A program made the translations under genes and the position numbers. Below, piece by piece: positions 45,290 to 53,982 of a DNA stretch of 64,000 nucleotides (positions are counted from its first letter, which is position 1; each line of letters opens with the position of its first letter). Source of the stretch: Stappia stellulata (GTDB taxonomy: Bacteria > Pseudomonadota > Alphaproteobacteria > Rhizobiales > Stappiaceae); assembly GCF_020176715.1 (NCBI RefSeq), contig NZ_JAIVMF010000001.1:372001-436000 (forward strand), in the 5' to 3' direction. The notes under the pieces are model-generated. The model saw nothing but the letters and a program-made list of their open reading frames with translations, was not told the DNA's origin and searched no databases.

Positions 45290-46744
45290 ATGATCAACGA
45301 GCATCCGCTCTTCAAACAGGCCTGTTTCATCGGCGGGCTTTGGTCGCATGCCGACAGTGGAGAGACCATCGAGGTCACCAACCCGGCAACGGGCGCAACG
45401 CTTGGAACCGTGCCGCGCTGCGGCCGGGCGGAGACCGCGCGCGCCATCGAGACGGCCTATCTGGCGTTTCAGGACTGGAAAGCGACCACTGCGGAAGAAC
45501 GCGGAACCCTGATGCACGCGCTCTGCGATGCGATCATGGAGAACCAGGATGCGCTCGCCGAAATCCTGACCACCGAGATGGGCAAGCCGCTTGCCGAGGC
45601 CAAGGGCGAAATCGCGCTCGGCGTCAAATACGTGCGCTTCTTCGCCGAACAGGCCAAGCGCATCGACGGCGACATCATCCCCTCGCCCTGGCGCGGCAAG
45701 CGGATCCTCGTCACCAAGGAGCCGGTCGGCGTCACCGGCGCGATCACGCCCTGGAATTTTCCGCATTCGATGATCTCGCGCAAGCTCGGCGCGGCGCTTG
45801 CCGCCGGCTGCACCATGGTGATCAAGCCGGCGAGCCAGACGCCCTATTCCGCGCTTGCCATCGGCGCGCTTGCCGAAAAGGTCGGTTTTCCGCGCGGGGT
45901 GGTCAATGTGCTGACCGGATCGGCCGCCGAAATCGCGGCGGAAATGTGCGAGAACCCGCTCTTGCGCAAGATCACCTTCACCGGGTCCACGGAAGTCGGC
46001 AAACAGCTCGCCTCCAAGGCGTCGGCCCACATGAAGAAGATCTCGATGGAGCTTGGCGGCAATGCCCCCTTCATCGTCTTCGACGACGCCGATCTGGATG
46101 CAGCGGTCGAGGGCGCCATGGCCTCGAAGTTCCGCAATTCCGGCCAGACCTGCGTCTGCGCCAACCGCATCTACGTGCAGGCCGGCGTCTATGACGCCTT
46201 CGCGGAAAAGCTCGCCACGGCGATTGAGGCCCTCAAGGTCGGCGACGGACTGGCCGAAGGCACGACCCAGGGTCCGTTGATCGACCTGAAGGCCGTGGAA
46301 AAGGTCGAGGAACACATCCAGGACGCGGTGTCCAAGGGCGGGCGGATCGTCACCGGCGGCAAGCGCCACGCCAATGGCGGCAGTTTCTTCCAGCCGACAC
46401 TCGTCGCCGATGTCACCTCGGAGATGAAGGTCGCGCGCGAAGAGACCTTCGGGCCGCTCGCGCCGCTGTTTCGCTTCGAGTCCGAAGACGAGGCCGTCGC
46501 CCATGCCAATGACACCGAATACGGGCTGGCCTGCTATTTCTACACGCAGGATCTCGGCCGTGCGTTCCGGGTCATGGAAGCTCTGGAGTACGGCCTTGTC
46601 GGCGTCAACGAGGGACTGATCACGACGGAAGTGGCCCCCTTCGGCGGCGTGAAGGAGTCCGGCGTTGGCAACGAAGGCTCCAAATACGGTGTGGAGGACT
46701 ATCTCAACATCAAATACGCCTGCATCGGCGGCCTGGGCCTTTAA
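45290..46744 (+). CDS. gabD: NAD(P)-dependent succinate-semialdehyde dehydrogenase
   Basis: Oxidises succinic semialdehyde to succinate, the last step of GABA degradation; 484 residues. Aldehyde dehydrogenase motifs: TEMGKPLAEAKGEI, the cofactor-binding ITPWNFPHSMISRKLGAALAAG, FTGSTEVGKQLA, the catalytic Glu in MELGGNAPFIVFDDADLD, the catalytic Cys in FRNSGQTCVCANRIYVQ (a double-Cys motif typical of GabD), and GVKESGVGNEGSKYGVEDYL. GGGAGGACTTC precedes the ATG. It is followed by a GC hairpin and tRNA-Cys. No GABA transaminase gene is adjacent. Confidence 0.93.
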   Translation: MINEHPLFKQACFIGGLWSHADSGETIEVTNPATGATLGTVPRCGRAETARAIETAYLAFQDWKATTAEERGTLMHALCDAIMENQDALAEILTTEMGKPLAEAKGEIALGVKYVRFFAEQAKRIDGDIIPSPWRGKRILVTKEPVGVTGAITPWNFPHSMISRKLGAALAAGCTMVIKPASQTPYSALAIGALAEKVGFPRGVVNVLTGSAAEIAAEMCENPLLRKITFTGSTEVGKQLASKASAHMKKISMELGGNAPFIVFDDADLDAAVEGAMASKFRNSGQTCVCANRIYVQAGVYDAFAEKLATAIEALKVGDGLAEGTTQGPLIDLKAVEKVEEHIQDAVSKGGRIVTGGKRHANGGSFFQPTLVADVTSEMKVAREETFGPLAPLFRFESEDEAVAHANDTEYGLACYFYTQDLGRAFRVMEALEYGLVGVNEGLITTEVAPFGGVKESGVGNEGSKYGVEDYLNIKYACIGGLGL

Positions 46745-46765
46745 GTCACCCCGAATGCCGACAGT

Positions 46766-46803
46766 GTCCCCGCGCGCCCGACCCCGGTTGGCCCCGCGGG
46801 GAC
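46766..46803 (+). terminator. Hairpin after gabD
   Basis: A perfect 9-bp stem GTCCCCGCG / CGCGGGGAC with a 20-nt loop about 20 bp after the gabD stop. It lacks a T-run, so termination strength is uncertain. Confidence 0.5.
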
Positions 46804-46891
46804 GCGAAGCCCCGGTTATTCACACCACTGAGGCGACAGAGCACAGTCACCGCTTGACAGCGCGGGACAACTCCCTGAAAAGACGCAGCAA

Positions 46892-46965
46892 GGCCTCGTG
46901 GCGGAGTGGTTACGCAGCGGATTGCAAATCCGTGCACCCCGGTTCGATTCCGGGCGAGGCCTCCA
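46892..46965 (+). tRNA. tRNA-Cys (anticodon GCA)
   Basis: A 74-nt cloverleaf: acceptor GGCCTCG pairs with CGAGGCC, discriminator T, encoded CCA. The anticodon stem GCGGATT-GCA-AATCCG carries GCA; the T-arm CCCGGTTCGATTCCGGG has the TTCGATT loop. Confidence 0.97.
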
Positions 46966-47080
46966 GCTTTCTTCTTGTGTGTGTCACGCCCGCCGCGCAC
47001 GGGCCTCGTGATCTTCTCCTGGAGAAGACGGCCGTGCGCTCAGCGACGCGCCTTGCGACGGACCACCGCAAGGGTCCCTG

Positions 47081-48547
47081 ATGCAGCCTCACACCGACAC
47101 ACTCACCCTTCGCTTCGCCATCGTCCTGACACTTGTGCTCGGCATCGCCGCCGCCGGCCAGCTCGCGCTTGAGTATTGGCCCGGGCGCACCTTCGATTCC
47201 GCCACCAGCGGCGTGTGGATGACGCTCGCCATCGACTATGCCGACGGCCTGCTGTACCGGCCGATCCTGAGCGACGCGGGCTATGGCGGCACGCGCTACA
47301 TGCCGCTGTTCTTCATGGTCCACGGCCTGCTGATCCGCCTTTTCGGCGATCCGACGCTGACCGGTCTTGTGCTGATGCAAGCAAGCGTCGTCTTGATGAT
47401 CGCGGGCATGGCCCGGCTGATGGTCCTCCACGCGGTGCCGCCCGTGCTTTCCTGGGCAATCGCCGGGATCACGCTGGCCACCTCGCTCTACCAGCAGTAT
47501 CTCACCAGTCTGAATTGCGATTATCTCGCTGCCGGCCTGAGCCTGTGGGGGCTGGTCTTCTATCTCGACAGCCCGGGATCGCCGCGCCGCGGCGCGCTCG
47601 CAAGAGGCTTCGCCGTCCTGCTTTTCGTGCTCGCCTTCTACACGAAATTCTCGACCGTCTATGCGCCGGCGGCCGTGTTTCTGTGGCTGGTGTTCACCCG
47701 CCAGTGGCGCGCCGCCGCAGGCTTTGGCACTGCCTCGCTTGTCCTGCTCGCGGCCTTCGCGGCGCTCTTCTTGTACCTGTCGGACGGGCGGATGCTGCAG
47801 TCGCTGGCCGCAACCGCAACCGGCGGAACCGATCTCGCCTTTGCCGCCGGCATGATCCGGCGGTTCGCGATGGAGCTTGCGGTCTACAATCCGGCGGTCG
47901 GGATCTGTTTTTTGCTCGCGCTCGCAAAATGGCTAGCGGACGGCCCGGCGCAGTGGCGCTCGCCGTTGCATCTCACCTTCGTGATGATCACCCTGGTCAC
48001 CATCGTCACCTTCTCCTCGCGCGGCATTGCCGGCAATCACGCCATTCCGCTTGCCGCCGTCAGCCTCGTTCTCGCCGGGACGGCGGTTGCGGGCAGCCGC
48101 ATCGAACGGCGGGTCCTCGCCGGCGGATTTGCACTCTTGAGCCTCATTCTGGTCGCCTGCTGGATGCCGGGCGTGCCGTCGCCGCTGAAGACCATCCGCG
48201 CCGAGGCCGTGCCGACGGTCGCCGAGATCAGGGCCGAGACGGACCGCTGGCTGCCCGAGAACGGCCGGCTTGCCTCCGAAAATCCGAGCTTTGCGATCGT
48301 GGCCGGCGTGCGTCCCGTCGTGCTGGACAATTTCAGCCTCGCGTCCTTCATCCGGAACGGGCATCCGGCCGGAACGGATTTCCTGAAGCGTATCCGCGCC
48401 CGGGAGTTCGACGTTCTGATCGGCTTCAATCCCAACAGCCGCTGGGTCACCGCAAACGGCGAGCCGGTTGCGCTCGCCGACCATTATGCCGTTGTCAACA
48501 CGCTCGGCAGACGCAGGGTCCTCGTGCCGCGCGGGTCCGGATCCTAG
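47081..48547 (+). CDS. Polytopic membrane protein, possible GT-C-type glycosyltransferase
   Basis: 488 residues with about ten hydrophobic segments. The first periplasmic loop (YWPGRTFDSATSGVWMTLAIDYADGLLYRP, quoted in parts: DSATSGVWMTLAID and GLLYRPILSD) has acidic residues and resembles the first loop of lipid-linked-sugar transferases (PMT/ArnT-like, GT-C fold); the C-terminal 120 residues are soluble. No firm family motif was recognised, so the function is tentative. The ATG has AAGGG upstream. The gene stands alone between tRNA-Cys and the convergent arsenic operon. Confidence 0.6.
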   Translation: MQPHTDTLTLRFAIVLTLVLGIAAAGQLALEYWPGRTFDSATSGVWMTLAIDYADGLLYRPILSDAGYGGTRYMPLFFMVHGLLIRLFGDPTLTGLVLMQASVVLMIAGMARLMVLHAVPPVLSWAIAGITLATSLYQQYLTSLNCDYLAAGLSLWGLVFYLDSPGSPRRGALARGFAVLLFVLAFYTKFSTVYAPAAVFLWLVFTRQWRAAAGFGTASLVLLAAFAALFLYLSDGRMLQSLAATATGGTDLAFAAGMIRRFAMELAVYNPAVGICFLLALAKWLADGPAQWRSPLHLTFVMITLVTIVTFSSRGIAGNHAIPLAAVSLVLAGTAVAGSRIERRVLAGGFALLSLILVACWMPGVPSPLKTIRAEAVPTVAEIRAETDRWLPENGRLASENPSFAIVAGVRPVVLDNFSLASFIRNGHPAGTDFLKRIRAREFDVLIGFNPNSRWVTANGEPVALADHYAVVNTLGRRRVLVPRGSGS

Positions 48548-48602
48548 CCGCGCCGCCGCGCCGATAGAACCCGCCGTCACGCGGACCAGAAGGCGTGCCG
48601 CC

Positions 48603-49331
48603 TCAGATCGAAGGCTGGTTCACCCGCTTCGACAAGGCCTCGCGGCTCTCGACCCGCTCGGAATAGCGGTCGACGAGATAGTCGGAGCGGCCGCGCACCA
48701 TCCAGGTGAATTTCACCAGTTCCTCCACCACATCGACGATGCGATTGTAGAAGGGCGACGGCTTCATCCGGTCGTCCTCGCCGAACTCCGTGAAGGCCTT
48801 GGGCACGGACGACTGGTTGGGGATCGTCACCATGCGCATCCAGCGGCCCAGGATCCGCATCTGGTTGACCGCATTGAAGCTTTGCGAGCCGCCGCAGACC
48901 TGCATCACGGCGAGCGTCTTGCCCTGGGTCGGGCGCACCCCGCCAAGCGACAGCGGCAGCCAGTCGATCTGCGCCTTCATGATGCCGGTCATGGCGCCGT
49001 GGCGTTCCGGCGAGACCCAAACCATCCCCTCCGACCACATGGCAAGCTCGCGCAACTCCCGCACCTTGGGGTGATCGGGCTCTTCCGCATCCGGCAAGGG
49101 CAGGCCGCGCGGGTCGAACACCCGCGTCTCGCAGCCATGCCATCGCAACAGCCGTTCCGCCTCTTGCGCCACGAGCCGCGAGAAGGAACGCTTCCTGAGC
49201 GAGCCATAGAGAAGCAGGATCCGCGCTGCATGGCCGGGATCGCCGGGGGCCGCGAGCGCGGAGACATCGACGGGCGCAAGATGCTGCGGGTCGACCGCGG
49301 GCATGTCGTCCAGTGCGGCAGGAGCGTTCAT
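48603..49331 (-). CDS. arsH: ArsH, NADPH-dependent FMN oxidoreductase of arsenic resistance
   Basis: 242 residues. A flavodoxin-like fold with the FMN-binding [20 protein letters not shown], the ArsH hallmark [23 protein letters not shown], and [23 protein letters not shown] (quoted in part). ArsH oxidises trivalent organoarsenicals in known cases. The ATG at 49331 follows GGAGGG and is one base after the stop of the glutaredoxin-type arsC, so it is the last gene of arsR-arsC-arsC-arsH. Confidence 0.94.
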   Translation of the reverse strand: MNAPAALDDMPAVDPQHLAPVDVSALAAPGDPGHAARILLLYGSLRKRSFSRLVAQEAERLLRWHGCETRVFDPRGLPLPDAEEPDHPKVRELRELAMWSEGMVWVSPERHGAMTGIMKAQIDWLPLSLGGVRPTQGKTLAVMQVCGGSQSFNAVNQMRILGRWMRMVTIPNQSSVPKAFTEFGEDDRMKPSPFYNRIVDVVEELVKFTWMVRGRSDYLVDRYSERVESREALSKRVNQPSI

Positions 49332-49332
49332 G

Positions 49333-49746
49333 TCAGCCCTCCGACGCCGCAACCAGCGGCGTGCCGTCTTCCTTGCGAAAGTCGCCCAGCGCGGCGGCAT
49401 TGATCAGCTCCAGCACGGCCTCGGACGGCCGGCACAGGCGCACGCCCTTCGGGCTTGCGACGATGGGCCGGTTGACGAGCACCGGATGCTCCAGCATCGC
49501 CGCCAGGATGGTGTCGTCATCCACCGACGGGTCGGTGAGGCCGAGGTCCTCGGCCGGCGACTTGGAGGTGCGCAGCGCCGCGCGCGGCGTCAGGCCGGCA
49601 GCGGCGAACAGCGCCAGCAGCTGCGGGCGGGTCCAGCCCTCCTTGAGGTATTCGATCACCACCGGCTCTTCGCCGCTGGCGCGGATCGCCGCCAGCACGT
49701 TGCGCGAGGTTCCGCAGTCGGGGTTGTGGTGGATGACGATTGTCAT
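49333..49746 (-). CDS. arsC: Arsenate reductase, glutaredoxin-dependent (ArsC, Spx/Grx fold)
   Basis: 137 residues, reducing arsenate to arsenite with glutathione and glutaredoxin. The catalytic Cys is in [17 protein letters not shown] near residue 12, with the arsenate-binding arginines in [21 protein letters not shown]. Its ATG overlaps the stop of the upstream phosphatase-type arsC by four bases (ATGA). It thus sits next to a second, structurally unrelated arsenate reductase. Confidence 0.94.
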   Translation of the reverse strand: MTIVIHHNPDCGTSRNVLAAIRASGEEPVVIEYLKEGWTRPQLLALFAAAGLTPRAALRTSKSPAEDLGLTDPSVDDDTILAAMLEHPVLVNRPIVASPKGVRLCRPSEAVLELINAAALGDFRKEDGTPLVAASEG

Positions 49747-50258
49747 GCGATGCTTTCCCTGTCGTCCATTGTCCCGATCTCCTTGAGGTTTCTTTGCAGT
49801 GCCAAGCCGTCGATGCTTGCGAGCGGAAGACTGGCGAAAACAGATATCCGCGCATTGAGCATGCGATAGGCATCGGCAAAGGCATAACGACGCTCGGCTT
49901 CGGAGCCTTCTGCCGCGGCCGGGTCGGGGACGCCCCAATGCGCGGTCATCGGCTGGCCGGGCCAGACCGGACAGGTTTCGCCGGCCGCGTTGTCGCAAAC
50001 GGTGAACACGAAGTCGAGGTTCGGGGCGCCGTCGGCCGCGAACTCGTCCCATGCCTTGGACCGGGCGAAAGCGGTGTCGATGTCCATCTTGCGAAGCAGG
50101 TCGAGGGCGAAGGGGTGCACCTCGCCCTTGGGCTGGGATCCGGCGGAAAACGCACGGAACCGGCCTGCACCTAACGTGTTCAGGATTCCTTCCGCCAGAA
50201 TGGAACGGGCGGAGTTTCCGGTACAGAGGAACAACACATTGTAGATCGAACCGCTCAT
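49743..50258 (-). CDS. arsC: Arsenate reductase, low-molecular-weight phosphatase type
   Basis: 171 residues of the LMW protein-tyrosine-phosphatase fold used by thioredoxin-linked or mycothiol-type arsenate reductases. The P-loop CX5R is FLCTGNSARS near residues 10-19, and the general acid loop is WGVPDPAA. AGGAG lies seven bases before the ATG at 50258. It is 28 bp after arsR and overlaps the next arsC. A pure phosphatase role cannot be excluded, but the ars context supports arsenate reduction. Confidence 0.9.
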   Translation of the reverse strand: MSGSIYNVLFLCTGNSARSILAEGILNTLGAGRFRAFSAGSQPKGEVHPFALDLLRKMDIDTAFARSKAWDEFAADGAPNLDFVFTVCDNAAGETCPVWPGQPMTAHWGVPDPAAAEGSEAERRYAFADAYRMLNARISVFASLPLASIDGLALQRNLKEIGTMDDRESIA

Positions 50259-50286
50259 GGTCCAACTCCTCGTCGTTGTGTCGGCG

Positions 50287-50619
50287 TCAGCACTCGCAGG
50301 CGAGCGCATCCAGCACCGGCTGGCACAGGGTGGGATTGCCGCCGCAACAGTCTTCCATCAGGAACGCCAGAAGCCCGCGGATGCCGTCCATGTCGGCGAA
50401 ATAGCGCAGGTTCCGTCCTTCCCGTTCGTTGCGGATCAGCCCGGCGCGCGCCAGCACCGCCAGGTTGGCGGACATGGTGTTCTGGCGCACATTGAGCGCC
50501 TCGGCGATCTCGCCGGCGTGCATGCCGTCCGTTCCCGCCTTCACCAGCAGACGGAACACCTCGAGCCGCGTCTTCTGGCCAAGGGCCGCCAGCGCATCCA
50601 ATGCATGATTCATATCCAT
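50287..50619 (-). CDS. arsR: ArsR-family arsenic-responsive repressor
   Basis: A 110-residue ArsR/SmtB winged-helix repressor: LGQKTRLEVFRLLV, the recognition helix LNVRQNTMSANLAVLARAGLI, and REGRNLRYFADM. Cysteines cluster at the C-terminus (EDCCGGNPTLCQP and the final CEC), a plausible As(III) site placed differently from the classical helix-3 CVC site. The start is ATG 50619 or the in-frame ATG 50613. It heads the minus-strand ars operon and is divergent from cobC. Confidence 0.93.
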   Translation of the reverse strand: MDMNHALDALAALGQKTRLEVFRLLVKAGTDGMHAGEIAEALNVRQNTMSANLAVLARAGLIRNEREGRNLRYFADMDGIRGLLAFLMEDCCGGNPTLCQPVLDALACEC

Positions 50620-50626
50620 AAATCAT

Positions 50627-50655
50627 GAAATATCGATATATCCGGAGAAATGCAA
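50627..50655 (-). promoter_or_regulatory. ars promoter with ATATCGATAT palindrome
   Basis: On the minus strand: -35 TTGCAT (50655-50650), 17 bp, -10 TATTTC (50632-50627). The 10-bp palindrome ATATCGATAT (50630-50639) overlaps the -10 and is a likely ArsR operator. The resulting leader to arsR would be very short. Confidence 0.6.
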
Positions 50656-50762
50656 TCCCCCGTTTTCCCGCCGCAGAGCAGCGGACGCGCGGTCCTTGCT
50701 TGGCATTGCCGCCAAGCCGCTTTACCGTCCGCCGAAACGAATACGGGGCCCGGTTCGACACG

Positions 50763-51773
50763 ATGAAACACGGCGGCGATCTTGGCGCGGCAATCGCGCG
50801 GCACGGCGGACTTGCCGAGGACTGGCTGGATCTCTCCACCGGCATCAATCCGCATGCCTATCCGCTCGACCCGCCGCTGTCGCGTGACGCCTGGACACGG
50901 CTTCCGGCGCGCGGGGCGCTCGAGCGCCTGCTTGAGGTGGCACGCGCCGCCTACGGCGTGCCGGATCACCTCCGGCTGGTCGCAGGCCCGGGAACGCAGG
51001 CGCTCCTTTCCCGTCTTCCCGCCCTCCTGCCGGCTGGCGATGTCGCCATCGTCGGCCCGACCTATTCAAGCCATGCGGATGTCTGGCAACGCGCCGGACG
51101 CAAGGTCACGGAGGTGACCTCCCCCTATTTCGAGCCGACGCCGAACACCCGCGTGATCGTGATCGTCAATCCGAACAATCCCGACGGACGCCTGGTCGAT
51201 CCGAAAAGCCTGCGCCACCATGCCGAGACGATGGCTGCGCGCGGCGGGCTCCTGATCGTCGACGAGGCCTTTGCCGACTGCGTGCCGGGCGCCAGCGTGT
51301 TGCCGCACCTCGGCGGCGTTCCGGTGCTGGTGCTGCGCTCCTTCGGCAAGTTCTACGGCCTTGCCGGCGTGCGGCTTGGTTTCACCGCCGGACCGAAGGC
51401 GATCACCGATGCGCTTTCCGCCTCGCTGGAGAGCTGGGCGGTGTCCGGCCCGGCCATCGAGATCGGCACCCGCGCGCTTGCCGATACGCGCTGGCAGACC
51501 GCCATGCGCGCGCAGCTTGCCGACGAGGCCGCCGACCTGACCCTGATGCTGCAGATGCGCGGCCTGAGCGTCTTCGGCGGCACCCCGCTTTATGTGCTCG
51601 CCGGTGCGCGCGACGCGGGCGTCGTGCATGAGGCATTGGCCCGGCAGAAGATCTGGACCCGCATCTTCGACTATGCGCCGTCCTGGCTCCGCATCGGCCT
51701 TCCGGGGGGCGCGGCGCCGCTTGCCCGGCTCGATGCGGCGCTGACCTGCGCCCTCGCACCGGTCACGGGCTAG
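50763..51773 (+). CDS. cobC: L-threonine-O-3-phosphate decarboxylase (CobC; Salmonella CobD)
   Basis: A PLP enzyme making (R)-1-amino-2-propanol phosphate, the aminopropanol arm of cobalamin; 336 residues of aminotransferase fold I. Motifs: MKHGGDL, LDLSTGINPHAYP, GPGTQALLSRLP, IVNPNNPDGRLV, LIVDEAFADCVPG and the PLP-Lys in RSFGKFYGLAGVRLGF. The ATG at 50763 fits the family N-terminus although its ribosome-binding site is weak; a longer frame would enter the ars promoter. Four bases separate it from cobD. Confidence 0.93.
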   Translation: MKHGGDLGAAIARHGGLAEDWLDLSTGINPHAYPLDPPLSRDAWTRLPARGALERLLEVARAAYGVPDHLRLVAGPGTQALLSRLPALLPAGDVAIVGPTYSSHADVWQRAGRKVTEVTSPYFEPTPNTRVIVIVNPNNPDGRLVDPKSLRHHAETMAARGGLLIVDEAFADCVPGASVLPHLGGVPVLVLRSFGKFYGLAGVRLGFTAGPKAITDALSASLESWAVSGPAIEIGTRALADTRWQTAMRAQLADEAADLTLMLQMRGLSVFGGTPLYVLAGARDAGVVHEALARQKIWTRIFDYAPSWLRIGLPGGAAPLARLDAALTCALAPVTG

Positions 51774-51777
51774 AGGG

Positions 51778-52758
51778 ATGCTGCTTTTTTCCGACACCGC
51801 CCTTCTGGTTCTGTTTGCCCTTGTCCTCGACGCGCTCATCGGCGATCCGCCATGGCTGTGGCGCCACGTTCCCCATCCAGTGGTGCTATTTGGAAAAATC
51901 ATCGAGATCGCCGACCAGGACTTCAACACGCCCGATGCGCCGGAGGGACGCCGCAAGCTCTACGGAACGATCTTCCTGATCGCCCTCGTCGCCTGCGCCC
52001 TTCTGACCGGCACGCTGCTCGAGGTGATCTTTCGCGGCCTGCCCTTCGGCGAGATCGGGATCGTTGTCGTCGGCGGGATCTTCATCGCCCAACGCAGCCT
52101 CTACGATCATGTCGCCGCCGTGCGCGACGGTCTCTCGCAGGGCGGGCTTGCGGGCGGACGAAAAGCGGTCGCGATGATCGTCGGCCGCGACCCGGAACAG
52201 CTTGACGAGGCGGGTGTCGCCCGCGCCGCGATCGAATCCTGCGCGGAAAACCATGCCGACGGGGTCGTCGCCCCGACGCTCTGGTTCCTGCTGCTCGGCC
52301 TGCCCGGACTGCTCGCCTATAAGGCGGTGAACACCGCCGATTCCATGATCGGGCACAAGACCGACCGTCACCGCGCCTTCGGCTGGGCCTCCGCCCGCTT
52401 CGACGATCTGGTCAACCTGCCGGCGGCCCGCCTTTCCGGTCTGCTGCTTGCCTTCTCCGGCCCGCTTTTTGGCAAGGGCATTGGCGAAAGCCTCCAGATC
52501 ATGCGCCGCGACGCGCCGAACCACCGCTCGCCGAACGCCGGCTGGCCGGAAGCGGCCATGGCCGCCGTTCTCGGCCTCGCGCTCGCCGGCCCGCGCGTCT
52601 ATCCAGGTTACACCGTCGACGATCCTTTCATGAACGCGGACGGACGGCGCGAGGCGACCGCCGGAGACATCGCGCGCGCGCTCAAGGCCATGGTCTTCGC
52701 CTGCGCGCTCCAAACGGGTATCGTCGCGCTGATCGCGATTGTCTCCATCCCGTTTTGA
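51778..52758 (+). CDS. cobD: Adenosylcobinamide-phosphate synthase (CobD/CbiB)
   Basis: An integral membrane enzyme attaching aminopropanol phosphate to adenosylcobyric acid; 326 residues with several membrane segments. CbiB motifs: LDALIGDPPWLWRHVPHPV, IVGRDPEQLDEAGVARAAIE, SCAENHADGVVAPTLWFLLLG (split), YKAVNTADSMIGHKTDRH and FGWASARFDDLVNLPAARL. It follows cobC by four bases, and a methyltransferase gene follows closely. Confidence 0.95.
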   Translation: MLLFSDTALLVLFALVLDALIGDPPWLWRHVPHPVVLFGKIIEIADQDFNTPDAPEGRRKLYGTIFLIALVACALLTGTLLEVIFRGLPFGEIGIVVVGGIFIAQRSLYDHVAAVRDGLSQGGLAGGRKAVAMIVGRDPEQLDEAGVARAAIESCAENHADGVVAPTLWFLLLGLPGLLAYKAVNTADSMIGHKTDRHRAFGWASARFDDLVNLPAARLSGLLLAFSGPLFGKGIGESLQIMRRDAPNHRSPNAGWPEAAMAAVLGLALAGPRVYPGYTVDDPFMNADGRREATAGDIARALKAMVFACALQTGIVALIAIVSIPF

Positions 52759-52769
52759 AAGGCCTCTCC

Positions 52770-53384
52770 ATGCTCCCTTTCGCCCCCGCCGCAGAGCGCA
52801 ACAAGGACGCCATCCGCGACGTCCTCGGGCCTCATCTTGCGGAGCGGCGGCGATTGCTCGAGATCGGCAGCGGCACGGGCCAGCATGCGGTCCACATGAC
52901 CGGCGCGCTCCCGCATCTCCTCTGGCAGTGCAGCGATCTTGCCGACGCGGTTCCCGGCATTGCCGCGCGGCTTGACGCGGAAGGCAACGACCGCACGCCG
53001 CCACCGCTCGCACTCGATGTCGCCGCCCCGCCCTGGCCAGTGCCCGAAGCAGGCGCCCCGGACGCCTTCGACGCGATCTTCACCGCAAACACGCTGCACA
53101 TCATGTCGTTCGCGCATGTGGAGCAGTTCTTCGAGCGCATCGGCGAGGCGCTCGCGCGCCCCGGCATCCTGGCGGTTTACGGTCCGATGAAATACGGCGG
53201 CGATTTCACCACGCAGAGCAACGCGGAGTTCGACGCCCAACTGCGGGCCCGCGATCCGCAAAGCGGTATTCGCGACTTCGAGATCCTCGACGACCTCGCC
53301 TACGGACAGGGGCTCACGCTGGCCGGCGACAACGCCATGCCGGCCAACAACCGCCTGCTCGTCTGGCACCGCGGTGCAAGCTGA
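52770..53384 (+). CDS. DUF938 family putative SAM-dependent methyltransferase
   Basis: 204 residues. The SAM-binding motif LLEIGSGTGQHAVHM, then IFTANTLHIMSFAHVEQFFE, VYGPMKYGGDFTTQSNAEFD and the ending ANNRLLVWHR are typical of DUF938. The substrate is unknown. The ATG at 52770 follows AAGG, 11 bp after the cobD stop. Co-transcription with cobCD is likely, but a role in B12 synthesis is not established. Confidence 0.88.
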   Translation: MLPFAPAAERNKDAIRDVLGPHLAERRRLLEIGSGTGQHAVHMTGALPHLLWQCSDLADAVPGIAARLDAEGNDRTPPPLALDVAAPPWPVPEAGAPDAFDAIFTANTLHIMSFAHVEQFFERIGEALARPGILAVYGPMKYGGDFTTQSNAEFDAQLRARDPQSGIRDFEILDDLAYGQGLTLAGDNAMPANNRLLVWHRGAS

Positions 53385-53396
53385 GGCTACGGCAGC

Positions 53397-53915
53397 TTAG
53401 GCCTTCTCCTGCCCCGGCCGCCAATTGCGCAGCGCACGCAGCATGCCGGCAATCTTGCCGGGGCCGAGGATCAACATGACGCCCACAAGCGCAACCAGAA
53501 TGCTTCCGACCAGCCCCGGCCATTGCTGTGCCACCCAATCGGTCGCAGCGTTTCGATAGGTTGCCTGCGTTTGAAGCGAAAGATAGCTCACCGCCCAGAC
53601 AACGACGTCCCGCATGCTGATGACGAGCAGGTAGAGACCCAGCAGCGCAACGCAGACAACTTCGAAACCGTCCGCGAGACCCGGCTTTCCATCCGCGTCA
53701 AACCCGCCAAAGCCGAGCCCGAGCAGAAAGTTGCGCGGGTAGAGCATCAGGACGATCGAGAACAGCAGAACAGCCAGAATCAGGGTGGAGGACACGAGTC
53801 CGGCCAATCCGGCCCCGCCACCGTATCCAAGTCCAAGCCCCTGAGGGACAACTCCGATAAGAGATACAAAAACGTATGCTGCGAAAAAACGCACCAGCAA
53901 CAAGGCGAATGGCAT
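53397..53915 (-). CDS. Hypothetical integral membrane protein
   Basis: 172 residues with four predicted membrane segments (first MPFALLLVRFFAAYVFVSLI; then LVSSTLILAVLLFSIVLML; VVCVALLGLYLLVISM; VGSILVALVGVMLILG) and a basic C-terminal tail. AGGAG five bases before the ATG at 53915 supports that start. No family is recognised. It lies downstream of cobQ on the same strand and converges on the DUF938 gene. Confidence 0.72.
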   Translation of the reverse strand: MPFALLLVRFFAAYVFVSLIGVVPQGLGLGYGGGAGLAGLVSSTLILAVLLFSIVLMLYPRNFLLGLGFGGFDADGKPGLADGFEVVCVALLGLYLLVISMRDVVVWAVSYLSLQTQATYRNAATDWVAQQWPGLVGSILVALVGVMLILGPGKIAGMLRALRNWRPGQEKA

Positions 53916-53982
53916 GAAAGCTCCTGAAAATTGCAATCTTCCTCGACTGCAATTCTAAAAGGCTGCGCCCCCGACGCAATTC

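Noticed and set aside
46665-47081. Small proteins overlapping tRNA-Cys (containing SGYAADCKSVHPGSIPG)
   Set aside because: This is the translation of the tRNA-Cys gene, with no supporting start site.
50625-50762. 46-codon N-terminal extension of cobC
   Set aside because: The extension would start inside the ars promoter and does not resemble CobC, whose family begins MKHGGDL.
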